The notes beneath the pieces are model-generated. The model saw nothing but the letters and a program-made list of their open reading frames with translations. It was not told where the DNA came from and ran no database searches. A stretch of 31,329 bases of DNA from Bacteriovoracaceae bacterium. Lineage in GTDB: Bacteria; Bdellovibrionota; Bacteriovoracia; Bacteriovoracales; Bacteriovoracaceae. A program made the position numbers and the translations under genes. How positions within the stretch are numbered: the first letter of the stretch is position 1; each line of letters begins with the position of its first letter. Below, in pieces: positions 7,395-14,959 of this stretch. Location of the stretch: NCBI GenBank assembly GCA_947440875.1, contig CANETG010000002.1, positions 1 to 31,329 on the forward strand. The letters run 5' to 3'.

Positions 7395-9134
7395 ATGAAA
7401 AAACACCTCGCAAACGCTCTTATCTTCAGCTCAATCTTTGTTTGTGTCTCTGCCCAGGCGGAAATCGACCTTCCCCATGTCGGAAGCTATGATCAAGCGC
7501 AGGTTGAAACGATCTGGAAAGACGTGAAAGGTGATTCAGTTCCTAAACCTCTTCTGACGAGTTCCACAATCGATAATCCTGGTCTTTCATATTCGAATAT
7601 TTTTCCAAAGAATTTCCTTCAGGAGGAGATGTTTACGGTTTGTTATCAAGAATGTAAGAAAAAAGATGCAGTGAAAGTTAATGGGAGTTCGATTCTTGCT
7701 AGTGACAATGACGGTTTGGAACAAGCGAATATTTATTTCTGGCTCAAACGCTATTTTGATTTCGTTGATGAACGGTTTAGTTTTCGTCCCTCGAAATACC
7801 TTAAAGTTCTCACAAATCGCTCCATTAAAGATACTACTGCCAGCAGTAGAATGAAAAACAACGCGTTCTTTAACCCCGCGGACATTTCGCTTTCATTTCT
7901 TCCGGCGAGCAACAATTTTTTATTCAATACTCTCAAAGGAAAAATTAATCGTTCCGGGTATGACGCTTCCGTGATTTCTCACGAAGCTTCGCACTACTTT
8001 TTCCACCATCTTTTTCCTGATTCTATTAACTCAGAGATCGCAGGGCTCAATGAAGGTTTTGCTGACTACATTGCCAACCTTCACTTAAATAATCCGAAAG
8101 TAGGTCTCGTCATGCTAAGAGGAAAAGCACTTCGGGATGCTTCCTCCCTAGTCGACGGAAAGGGCCAGCTCAAAACTTACTCGCCTAAGATGGAATCACA
8201 TGACCTCGGTGAACGGGTCGCTCTGGTGCTTTGGAAAACCAGAGAGCAGTCGGATAACAAAGAAGAATTTGATCGCCATGTCGTGGACGCCGTAAAAACA
8301 ATTTCTCAAAATCCATTCGCGACGATTCATAGTTTTAAAGCAGAAATGATGAAACGGATCCCATCAGTTGTCTCGTCAATGAATATGACAAACGTCAGTA
8401 CCGTGTGGGAGATCGCTCTTCCTGGGAAAGAAGTGGCCATTACGGATATGAGCTTTCTTTCAAAGGGAGAGGTTTCGCCTTCCTACTTAGGATTTAAAAT
8501 TAATCAAACCATTTCGAAAAGATTTACCGATGAAATGGGTATGGATGAACAAACGGACATGGGATTTAGTTTCATCCGCGAAGTGAAATTAGAGAATAAT
8601 CAGACGGCAATACTCATGGCCTCTGAGGACGAAAAGATTACGCGCCCGTACTGGTATGTTTTGGATAACAAGTCCGGAAACATCCTCGGAATTTTTGGAA
8701 TTGATCAGCAAATTGTGACAGATAAAAAAGAGCTGAAAGAAATTACCAATCTGACCTCCCAGGCGTTAGGCCTGAATGAAACGATTACGGATTTCATTTC
8801 AAAGACTCGAATGTTTGCTGACCTTGCGCAAGGTAAAGGTGATCTCACGTCGGGTTATAAAATCAAAAGCATCATCAGTAGTCCTAGTTCAATGATCTTT
8901 AATGGTGAATCAATAACGACGGAACGGATCGAAATTTCGCTCAAGAAGAAATTCCTCATCAGCCTTATTTTGGGACTTCCAGATATCGATAAAGTGACTT
9001 TGTATCTCGCGGATAAAAAGATACGTGCCCTTCCCACACTCAAAGAGAAAAGAGTCATTGGATTTAAACTTCAATTTACCAACGGTACCGCGTCTGAAAT
9101 GATCCTTAATAAATTCGGCAGAGCGACTCCTTAA
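7395..9134 (+). CDS. Secreted gluzincin-like zinc metalloprotease with large C-terminal domain
   Basis: A 579-residue secreted protein. Residues 1-22 are a signal peptide ending in SAQA. The zinc motif is HEASH (H196, E197, H200), and the third ligand is probably E220 in LNEGFADYIA, the E-G-x-A-D-Y signature found 20 residues after the HExxH in thermolysin-like gluzincins. The N-terminal 130 residues and the region after residue about 340 match nothing I recognise; the C-terminal part is beta-rich and ends without an anchor. Expected location is the periplasm or outside the cell. The start ATG at 7395 has a poor SD, though the signal peptide supports it. The gene is monocistronic, followed by a hairpin at 9143. 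Confidence 0.78.
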   Translation: MKKHLANALIFSSIFVCVSAQAEIDLPHVGSYDQAQVETIWKDVKGDSVPKPLLTSSTIDNPGLSYSNIFPKNFLQEEMFTVCYQECKKKDAVKVNGSSILASDNDGLEQANIYFWLKRYFDFVDERFSFRPSKYLKVLTNRSIKDTTASSRMKNNAFFNPADISLSFLPASNNFLFNTLKGKINRSGYDASVISHEASHYFFHHLFPDSINSEIAGLNEGFADYIANLHLNNPKVGLVMLRGKALRDASSLVDGKGQLKTYSPKMESHDLGERVALVLWKTREQSDNKEEFDRHVVDAVKTISQNPFATIHSFKAEMMKRIPSVVSSMNMTNVSTVWEIALPGKEVAITDMSFLSKGEVSPSYLGFKINQTISKRFTDEMGMDEQTDMGFSFIREVKLENNQTAILMASEDEKITRPYWYVLDNKSGNILGIFGIDQQIVTDKKELKEITNLTSQALGLNETITDFISKTRMFADLAQGKGDLTSGYKIKSIISSPSSMIFNGESITTERIEISLKKKFLISLILGLPDIDKVTLYLADKKIRALPTLKEKRVIGFKLQFTNGTASEMILNKFGRATP

Positions 9135-9142
9135 TTTAGCTC

Positions 9143-9182
9143 GGAGGCCTAAGATATTTGGGTCTCCTCTTCTCCCTTATTT
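9143..9182 (+). terminator. Candidate intrinsic terminator
   Basis: Ten-base-pair stem GGAGGCCTAA / TTGGGTCTCC with two G-U pairs and a five-base loop, followed by a pyrimidine-rich TCTTCTCCCTTATTT tract. It follows the stop of the secreted protease gene. Confidence 0.55.
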
Positions 9183-9305
9183 CCCCGCAAAAGAATTCAC
9201 GCATCCTCAACTGACCAAAATTAAGTGATCGGCTTCTGGCCTCCATATTGCTCCTTCTTGCGCATTCAATAGTGCATACGCACATTTAACAAGGAGTTTA
9301 AGAAG

Positions 9306-10049
9306 ATGAGCATTAAGAAAAGATCAAGGCTCGAGAAAATGATTCCCACTATCCTAAGTGTAGGAGCACTAGCTCTCATGGTTTCCTGTGCTGGAGATAC
9401 GGGCGACGGTAGCTCGGAAGCTCCTCAGCAGCAGCAGCAAGAGGACGAAGGTGTATATAGTGCAAGTCTCACAACACTTAATTCTTCTGTCGCCGGAGCC
9501 TCCGCTGGAACGGCAAAGATTGCTGTCGTTGGCGATAAAATGGCCGTGACAATTCAAATGAATGGAGTTCCAGTGCGGATCTCTCACCTTCAACACATCC
9601 ACAGTGGAAGTGCTTGCCCGACAGCTGCCGCCGATACAAATGCCGACGGCTTCGTTGATGTGGTCGAGGGGGTACCATCCTACGGACCAATTCTGATTCC
9701 TCTCGATGGAGATCTAAGATCTCAGGCAGGCGGAATGAATAGCTCACCAGTAGCAAGTTCGACTGGGACATATACCTATTTTAGAACTGTCTCTATCACT
9801 GACATGCTGACGGATTTAAGAGCGCCGGATACGGATGATGCTGATGCGGTCGCCAAACTTGCTCCAGGTGAAGAACTCAATCTCGCGGGTAGACACATTG
9901 TTATTCACGGAGTTCCCGCGAGTACAACTTTACCTGCTACTGTTCAGTCAATTAAAGATATTCCGGCCCAAGCCACACTGCCTATCGCTTGCGGTGTGAT
10001 TGAAAGGGAAACGGTTTCGACAGAAACAACGGGAACAACTGGAACGTAA
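9306..10049 (+). CDS. Lipoprotein paralogue with SOD/CHRD-like core and EF-hand loop
   Basis: A 247-residue paralogue of the lipoprotein at 2347. The basic N-terminus and hydrophobic core end in the lipobox MVSC (C28), followed by a Gln-rich stretch (residues 41-45). The core (about 48-232) keeps an H-x-H pair (H97, H99 in HLQHIHSGSACPT), a perfect EF-hand loop at 110-121 (DTNADGFVDVVE), RHIVIHG (H201) and PIACGVI (C229). C104 and C229 correspond to the SOD disulfide, and HIHSG followed by GPILIPLDG also recalls CHRD domains. The remaining SOD copper and zinc ligands are not evident, so a structural or calcium-binding role is more likely than dismutase. The C-tail is a short Thr/Gly stretch. 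Start: AAGGAG 9-10 nt upstream. Monocistronic, with a terminator at 10062. Confidence 0.82.
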   Translation: MSIKKRSRLEKMIPTILSVGALALMVSCAGDTGDGSSEAPQQQQQEDEGVYSASLTTLNSSVAGASAGTAKIAVVGDKMAVTIQMNGVPVRISHLQHIHSGSACPTAAADTNADGFVDVVEGVPSYGPILIPLDGDLRSQAGGMNSSPVASSTGTYTYFRTVSITDMLTDLRAPDTDDADAVAKLAPGEELNLAGRHIVIHGVPASTTLPATVQSIKDIPAQATLPIACGVIERETVSTETTGTTGT

Positions 10050-10061
10050 TTTTTTTGATCT

Positions 10062-10096
10062 CAGGGGCAATAGAAACATTGCCCCTGTTTAAATTT
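10062..10096. terminator. Intrinsic terminator between convergent genes
   Basis: Perfect 10-bp stem CAGGGGCAAT / ATTGCCCCTG with a 6-nt loop, followed on the plus strand by TTTAAATTT. A run of T precedes it on the plus strand, so it may also serve the minus-strand gene poorly. It sits between the lipoprotein stop and the stop of the membrane-protein gene. Confidence 0.7.
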
Positions 10097-10490
10097 CCAC
10101 AATCTCTAGATTTACTCCGTTAATTTCCTTGATGAACATAATTCTGAATGCCGCATTTCCCAAAAGAACCACGAAACCAACTGCCGCACCAATCGCTGCC
10201 CCTTTAAATTGACGTAAATCAAAACCTAAAAGTACCGCAAAAGTCATTATGGTCGTGGATTCACGAATGAGAGTTTTGATGAGCTTTGGTGGTAATTGAG
10301 TCCGCCAGGAAACGCGCTCAATGAATCGTTCTTGACGTAAAACAAATTCTTCAAATGTTTTTGCCACCAAGTGATAATCCTTGATACGAGTTTTAAGATT
10401 TGTGACTTTTCCGAGCATTGCAATTTTTTTCATTGTGTTTTTCATGAAGAAAAGAGGTGCAAGGAAAAGGCCACAAAACCTGACAAACAT
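10089..10490 (-). CDS. Small membrane protein of unknown function
   Basis: A 133-residue protein of no recognised family. The first half is charged and probably cytoplasmic (about residues 26-70). Two hydrophobic segments follow at about 77-90 and 96-118, and a short charged tail ends the protein. The N-terminal FVRFCGLFLAPLFF is hydrophobic too. The start is uncertain: the ATG at 10490 is only 9 bp after the aceA stop, while in-frame ATGs at 10445 and 10433 would remove the hydrophobic N-terminus; none has a clear SD. Position suggests co-transcription with aceB-aceA, but nothing in the sequence ties it to the glyoxylate shunt. Confidence 0.6.
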   Translation of the reverse strand: MFVRFCGLFLAPLFFMKNTMKKIAMLGKVTNLKTRIKDYHLVAKTFEEFVLRQERFIERVSWRTQLPPKLIKTLIRESTTIMTFAVLLGFDLRQFKGAAIGAAVGFVVLLGNAAFRIMFIKEINGVNLEIVEI

Positions 10491-10499
10491 GTTTTTTTA

Positions 10500-11786
10500 T
10501 TAGTGCTGAATAAACTGGTCTCGTTCCGTCGAACCGGTGTAAGCAAGTGTCGATGAAAGACCTCCGCTGACGGTGGTGCTCACGAGATCAAAGTAACCTG
10601 TTCCCACTTCACGTTGGTGCCTAGTTGCGGTGTAACCGGTCTTCTCCGAGGCGAACTCCCGTTGTTGTAGCTCAGAGTACGCACTCATTCCGCGGCTCTT
10701 AAAATCTAGCGCGAGCTCAAACATGCTGTGATTGAGGGCATGGAATCCGGCGAGAGTGACGAACTGAAATTTGTATCCCATGGCCCCGAGCTCCCGCTGG
10801 AATGTAGAAATTTCTTTGTCAGAAAGATTTCTCTTCCAGTTAAAAGACGGAGAACAGTTATAGGCCAAAAGTTTATCCGGAAACTCCCGGTGAACCGCTT
10901 CGGCAAATATTTTTGCCTCTTTTATATCAGGCCTCGAAGTTTCACACCAAACGAGATCCGCGTACGGAGCGTAAGAAAGACCCCGAGCTATCGCGGCCTC
11001 GATTCCGTCCCTCAACCTGTAAAAACCTTCCGGAGTTCTTTGGCCTGTGACAAACTCACGATCTCTTTCATCCACATCACTGGTAATGAGCTGCGCCCCG
11101 TTGGCATCTGTTCGCGCGACAAGGATTGTCGGGACGTCCATCACATCGGAGGCCAGACGCGCAGAAGTGAGAGTTCGGATGAAATGAGAAGTGGGGATTA
11201 AAACTTTCCCTCCGAGGTGGCCACATTTTTTTTCAGAGGCAAGTTGGTCTTCATAGTGGACACCGGCAGCACCGGCTTCAATCATCATCTTCATGAGCTC
11301 AAAGGAATTGAGTGGTCCACCAAAACCGGCTTCAGCATCAGCCATGATGGGTGCCATCCAGTGCCTAGTGACTTGCCCTTCAGCGCATTCAATCTGGTCG
11401 GCCCGCATGAGTGCGCGGTTAATTCGTCTAACGACTTCCGGAACAGAGTTTGATGGATAGAGAGACTGATCGGGATACATGTGTCCGGAGAGATTGGCGT
11501 CGGCCGCAACCTGCCAGCCGGAAAGATAAATAGCATCCAGCCCCGCTCTGACTTGTTGGACTGCTTGATTTCCCGTGAGAGCACCTAAGGCTGCAACATA
11601 CTCCTCACTGTGAAGAAGATACCACAATCTTTCGGCTCCCAAACGCGCGAGGGAATGTTCAATTTTTACAGACCCTCTTAAACGCACAACTTCTAGCGCT
11701 GAATACTCCCGCTTAATTCCCCTCCATCTCGGATCACTCTTCCAGGAGAGCTCAAGTTCTCGTGCATCGTTTTCGAAGAATTCCAT
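10500..11786 (-). CDS. aceA: Isocitrate lyase
   Basis: A 428-residue isocitrate lyase, close to the bacterial length. It cleaves isocitrate to glyoxylate and succinate, the first glyoxylate-shunt step. The hallmark KKCGHLGGK is at residues 186-194, with catalytic Cys188. The family blocks WQVAADANL, MADAEAGFGG, LLAYNCSPSFNWK, GYKFQFVTLAG and HQREVGTGYFD are all present. The ATG at 11786 is chosen because the family's N-terminus aligns (ELELSWKSDPRWRGIKREYS) and AGGA lies upstream; the frame is open back to 11894 but the extra residues are not family sequence. This start lies inside the end of aceB, giving a 94-bp overlap in another frame, so its translation is probably coupled to aceB. Confidence 0.97.
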   Translation of the reverse strand: MEFFENDARELELSWKSDPRWRGIKREYSALEVVRLRGSVKIEHSLARLGAERLWYLLHSEEYVAALGALTGNQAVQQVRAGLDAIYLSGWQVAADANLSGHMYPDQSLYPSNSVPEVVRRINRALMRADQIECAEGQVTRHWMAPIMADAEAGFGGPLNSFELMKMMIEAGAAGVHYEDQLASEKKCGHLGGKVLIPTSHFIRTLTSARLASDVMDVPTILVARTDANGAQLITSDVDERDREFVTGQRTPEGFYRLRDGIEAAIARGLSYAPYADLVWCETSRPDIKEAKIFAEAVHREFPDKLLAYNCSPSFNWKRNLSDKEISTFQRELGAMGYKFQFVTLAGFHALNHSMFELALDFKSRGMSAYSELQQREFASEKTGYTATRHQREVGTGYFDLVSTTVSGGLSSTLAYTGSTERDQFIQH

Positions 11787-13384
11787 GATACGATTCCTTT
11801 TGTGGTACTCACGGGATCGCTCTCCGTGGTTAAAAAAGCCTGAAGTTTCGTTCGAAGAAATAATTCTCGCGCACTCGCTCCGGCGTTCTGCCATTTCGTA
11901 CTTGGGTAGTCCCTCATCATCGAAAGAATTTCCTCATTAAAAAGCTTACCCACTAATTCGCTCGTCACCTGCTCCCCTGAATCAAGACGTATTTTGTGAG
12001 TGATCCACTGCCAGACTTGTGCTCGAGATATTTCTAGAGTCGCAAGATCTTCCATTAAATTCTCAAACGACACACATCCGACGTCTCGGAGCCAACCTTC
12101 CATGAAAGCAATCCCGACTCTGATATTTGTCCGAAGACCACCCAAGGTATAAGGCCCCTCACCTCGCGGAAGGACATCACTGTATTTATCAAAATCGGGA
12201 AGAGTCCTATCTAACTGGTTGTCGCGGGAGAAAGCCTCCATGGCGATCCCGATAAAATACGGATGACAAACCCAACAACCGTCGTGGCCCCAAGAGGCTT
12301 CACGCTGTTTATCCGCTCGCACTCTGTGAGCCTGCTCTTCTCTGAGTTCAGGAGTTTTTCCAGGTGTGTAGGCCGACATTCCACCAATCGCAAAAGCTCC
12401 TCGCGCGTGACAAATTTTAATGACACGTTTTGCGTAATTCTCCATCCAGCTTTTCTCCATCGTAAGCGATGACCTATCACCTAGGACTCGGTCCGGATGT
12501 TTACCTAAAACTTTAATGTCACTAAAAATTTTATCCCAGCGGCCGACGTTGAGTCCGGCCGCGTGCTCTTTTATCTCGAAGAGAATTTCTTCGGCTTGGA
12601 ACGTGCCGGGTAGAGTTTCGATGAGGAATGTTGCTTTCAGTGTCCCGGTTGGAATACTGAGACGAGTTTGCAAAGAAACAAATAAATCATTCCACCAGCG
12701 CGCCTCAAGATAATGCTCACACTTCGGGATGTAGTATTTGGGAGTAAGGTTCTGGTCAAGGTAAACACGGGCCGTATGAAAAAAACAAACCGCTAAATCT
12801 AAAAGACCCGCCGGCACCGGGTCACCTTCAAATAAGAGATTGCTTTCCACCAGATGAAGACCGCGCACTCTCACCATCACGTACGCCATGTCTTGCGGAT
12901 TTAGCTGGTATGTTTTTTCAGCTGTCTTGACACTCAGAGTTCCGTCAACCGCCCCGATCACATTACTATATCCCGCAAGGACATTAGAGAAAGACGGTTT
13001 CATGGAGTCTTCAAAATCGAGCATCGCTGTATCAGCGCGCTCTCCTTTTTCATTCCGAGAGAGCATGCTGATGACCATTTTGGCGGAATTCACGGGCCCA
13101 GTTATTTCGACTCTTCTTTTTTGGAGTTCAAAAGGAATCGGATTCACCTGCCAGTCACTCGTAACGGCTTCTGAATTTCGATCCGAGAACTCTGGAAGCT
13201 CGCCCTGATCCCATTGTTTCTGGCGACTCTGTCTGCGCCTGAGAAGAATACCTCGAGACGGAGTGAACTCGCGCACAAGATGCGAAAGGATATGAAGAAA
13301 TTGCTGAGGAAAAAGGTTCTGGTACTCGCAGGTCCAATACTCTTCCGGAAACTGAAAACCATAACCGATATTAATCATTCCCAT
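11693..13384 (-). CDS. aceB: Malate synthase A
   Basis: A 563-residue malate synthase of the A type, which condenses glyoxylate with acetyl-CoA to malate. Family blocks are in order: TPSRGILLRRRQSRQ, KRRVEITGPV, LDFEDSMKP, VRVRGLHL, TLKATFLIETLPGTFQ, LNVGRWDKIFSDIK, CHARGAFAIGGMSAY, SWGHDGCWVCHPY, MEDLATLEISRAQVWQW. E. coli AceB (533 residues) ends soon after its FLTLPGY motif; here AFLTTE is followed by about 40 further residues that run 94 bp into aceA. I see no sign of a frameshift before that point, so the stop seems to have moved downstream. Start: ATG at 13384 with GAGGGG upstream; an ATG two codons later is possible. With aceA it forms the shunt operon for growth on acetate or fatty acids. 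Confidence 0.97.
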   Translation of the reverse strand: MGMINIGYGFQFPEEYWTCEYQNLFPQQFLHILSHLVREFTPSRGILLRRRQSRQKQWDQGELPEFSDRNSEAVTSDWQVNPIPFELQKRRVEITGPVNSAKMVISMLSRNEKGERADTAMLDFEDSMKPSFSNVLAGYSNVIGAVDGTLSVKTAEKTYQLNPQDMAYVMVRVRGLHLVESNLLFEGDPVPAGLLDLAVCFFHTARVYLDQNLTPKYYIPKCEHYLEARWWNDLFVSLQTRLSIPTGTLKATFLIETLPGTFQAEEILFEIKEHAAGLNVGRWDKIFSDIKVLGKHPDRVLGDRSSLTMEKSWMENYAKRVIKICHARGAFAIGGMSAYTPGKTPELREEQAHRVRADKQREASWGHDGCWVCHPYFIGIAMEAFSRDNQLDRTLPDFDKYSDVLPRGEGPYTLGGLRTNIRVGIAFMEGWLRDVGCVSFENLMEDLATLEISRAQVWQWITHKIRLDSGEQVTSELVGKLFNEEILSMMRDYPSTKWQNAGASARELFLRTKLQAFLTTESDPVSTTKGIVSWNSSKTMHENLSSPGRVIRDGGELSGSIQR

Positions 13385-13551
13385 CGAGCACCCCTCGGAG
13401 TGTGATTAAAGAGATGAGGCACCACGCTCGTCAAGGAGCAAACGATAATGCTCGGGATAGAACTTTTTTCCCTTTCTTTCGTAGACACTGAATACTCTTA
13501 ATAGAAAGTGGTCTCCTCCCGAAGCGCCATTATATAAAAAGGTTACTTCGC

Positions 13552-14160
13552 ATGAAGCTTTTCGGTTTCCTCCTCTGTCTGTTTCTCACCTCACGGGTAT
13601 TGGCTGGCCCTGTGCCTGGTGTTGAAGGGCCGTTTGTGAACTTTCAAAATGGGAAACTTTTGGTGACTCTTAAGATGCAAGAAGCGGCAAACCCTACCGG
13701 ATTTTCATTCAGCGCAACTGATTCTAAAAATTCTGTGATCACTCTCCAGCCCGATACTGAAAACGGGGGAATGACTCTCGAGCTCCGCCTGGATATCGAT
13801 GATCTGCAAAATGTTGACGTGGGCGATGGCCAGGCCAATCTTCTTGTCGATGGTCGATCAATTCCAGGAATTCCAGGCGGATCACTTAAAGATTCTAAGC
13901 GTATTGATTGGGGCAATCGTTACTTCGATATTTCAACTTTCCTCTCTCGGAAATCTTTTGGCATCGCGATCCCCTTTCATTGGAATCTAGGTGAAATGAA
14001 AGATGGTCATCACTGGCTAGCTTGGAAGGGTAAAAATATCGGTATGTTTTCGGTCGTCAATGCAGTCGCCGAGAAAAAAGCTTATGGGATTATTTTTCTT
14101 CGTCACGCCGCTCTTCGAGGCAATCCAGAAATGATGAAAAAAATTCAGCAGAGTAAGTAA
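13552..14160 (+). CDS. Secreted protein of unknown function
   Basis: A 202-residue protein with a clear signal peptide (MKLFGFLLCLFLTSRVLA) and no anchor afterwards. The body is beta-strand rich with a repeated acidic pattern around residues 80-105 (LDIDDLQNVDVGDGQ) and an aromatic segment near 145-165 (FHWNLGEMKDGHHWLAWKG). I do not recognise a family. Start ATG has AAGG 9 nt upstream, and TATATAAA lies just before that, a possible -10 element. The gene ends where the convergent small gene begins, its stop codon next to the other's. Confidence 0.75.
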   Translation: MKLFGFLLCLFLTSRVLAGPVPGVEGPFVNFQNGKLLVTLKMQEAANPTGFSFSATDSKNSVITLQPDTENGGMTLELRLDIDDLQNVDVGDGQANLLVDGRSIPGIPGGSLKDSKRIDWGNRYFDISTFLSRKSFGIAIPFHWNLGEMKDGHHWLAWKGKNIGMFSVVNAVAEKKAYGIIFLRHAALRGNPEMMKKIQQSK

Positions 14161-14379
14161 TCAAAAAGATATTCTGCCCAAATCTATCGAAAAGAGTTTT
14201 CCACTCAAAGTTTTCGCTAATTTAATCATTGAAAAACTCAAAACTGGAGTCGCTTCCAAGGTACGAACGGATTGTTCATCCCAAGACTCGATATCTTTTA
14301 CCGATACCTGCCCCCGTCCTTTCCGACGGAGGAAGTCTTTGATGTCGACAGGGTTCGATTTTTTTTTTAGGCCCTGCAT
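14161..14379 (-). CDS. Small basic protein of unknown function
   Basis: A 72-residue basic protein (MQGLKKKSNPVDIKDF at the start), with predicted helices and no signal peptide or known domain. The ATG at 14379 is preferred over the GTG at 14400 because CGGAG lies 6 nt upstream. It is tail-to-tail with the secreted protein at 13552 with no gap. Upstream lies a structured non-coding stretch that might be its leader. Coding status rests on the SD and plausible composition only. Confidence 0.5.
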   Translation of the reverse strand: MQGLKKKSNPVDIKDFLRRKGRGQVSVKDIESWDEQSVRTLEATPVLSFSMIKLAKTLSGKLFSIDLGRISF

Positions 14380-14428
14380 GAGAACTCCGTAGGTTGTCAC
14401 GAATGTAAAGCCTAACGACTTTTTAGAA

Positions 14429-14538
14429 AAGATGAAATTGTCATCTTGCTGTTAAATAAAGGTGCTGGGGTTAACTCATCGTCTCTTCTGTCTCAATAAA
14501 TTAAGCACCTGAAGTATATTGAGTCTCGTATTTTTTTC
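14429..14538. ncRNA. Interlocked hairpins: candidate small RNA or leader RNA, strand unknown
   Basis: The gene-free stretch 14380-14681 contains three inverted repeats. AAGATGA / TCATCTT at 14429-14447 has a 5-nt loop. AGGTGCT (14460-14466) pairs with AGCACCT (14504-14510). CTCAATA (14492-14498) pairs with TATTGAG (14517-14523). The last two interlock in a-b-a'-b' order, so they must form either a pseudoknot or two exclusive states. Seven T follow at 14531-14537 on the plus strand. On the plus strand no gene follows, which would favour a free RNA; on the minus strand this would be the leader of the 72-residue gene. No clear promoter was found. Confidence 0.3.
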
Positions 14539-14543
14539 TGGAT

Positions 14544-14577
14544 AAAAAAAGGCCATCTTACGATGACCTTTTTTGTT
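14544..14577. terminator. Bidirectional intrinsic terminator
   Basis: AAAAAGGCCATC / GATGACCTTTTT forms a 12-bp stem with one mismatch and a TTAC loop, A-rich on one side and T-rich on the other, so it can act on both strands. On the minus strand it lies about 100 bp after the BON-like gene; on the plus strand it ends the structured region at 14429. Confidence 0.65.
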
Positions 14578-14681
14578 CTCTGGCCCACATTTTAAGCTTA
14601 CTGCTTTAAATGGTAACTCTGGAACAAGATGAGAATATCAATTGTACATTCGCCTGACATTTAAATATTCCGCAAGATGCC

Positions 14682-14918
14682 TTAGTGCTGAAGACGGACT
14701 TCATTCATTACCAAACCAGTTTCCATCACCAGGGCCGCTAATTCATTGAGATGAGTTCGTGCCTTTTCAGTTTCCACTACTCCATAGAAAAAAACATTTC
14801 GTTGGTTCACAGAGACATTGACCTTCGTATAATTTTCGCTTGAATTGTGCATTAATTCGCGGAGAGTTTCCTCAAGTTCTTTTTCACTCTCACTAAATTC
14901 AAAATTGTCTTCGAGCAT
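14682..14918 (-). CDS. BON-like mini-protein
   Basis: A 78-residue protein without signal peptide. The first 30 residues are acidic and helical (SESEKELEETLRELMHN). The second half has a BON-like pattern: KVNVSVNQRNVFFYGVV then an amphipathic helix and a final strand GLVMNEVRLQH. It lacks the conserved Gly before the second strand seen in the BON protein at 315-701, so the assignment is tentative. The ATG at 14918 is chosen over the GTG at 14927 because GGAGGTG lies 6 nt upstream. It is 41 bp downstream of the deacetylase gene's 3' end on the opposite reading order (both minus; this gene lies upstream of it), so it may be co-transcribed with neighbours only partially. Confidence 0.6.
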   Translation of the reverse strand: MLEDNFEFSESEKELEETLRELMHNSSENYTKVNVSVNQRNVFFYGVVETEKARTHLNELAALVMETGLVMNEVRLQH

Positions 14919-14959
14919 CTCCCTCACCTCCGTTCAATAGAGCTTGAGGGATAAGAAAT

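Noticed and set aside
9265..9285. Imperfect palindrome around GTGCATACGCAC before the second EF-hand lipoprotein gene
   Set aside because: Only four-base arms; common by chance.
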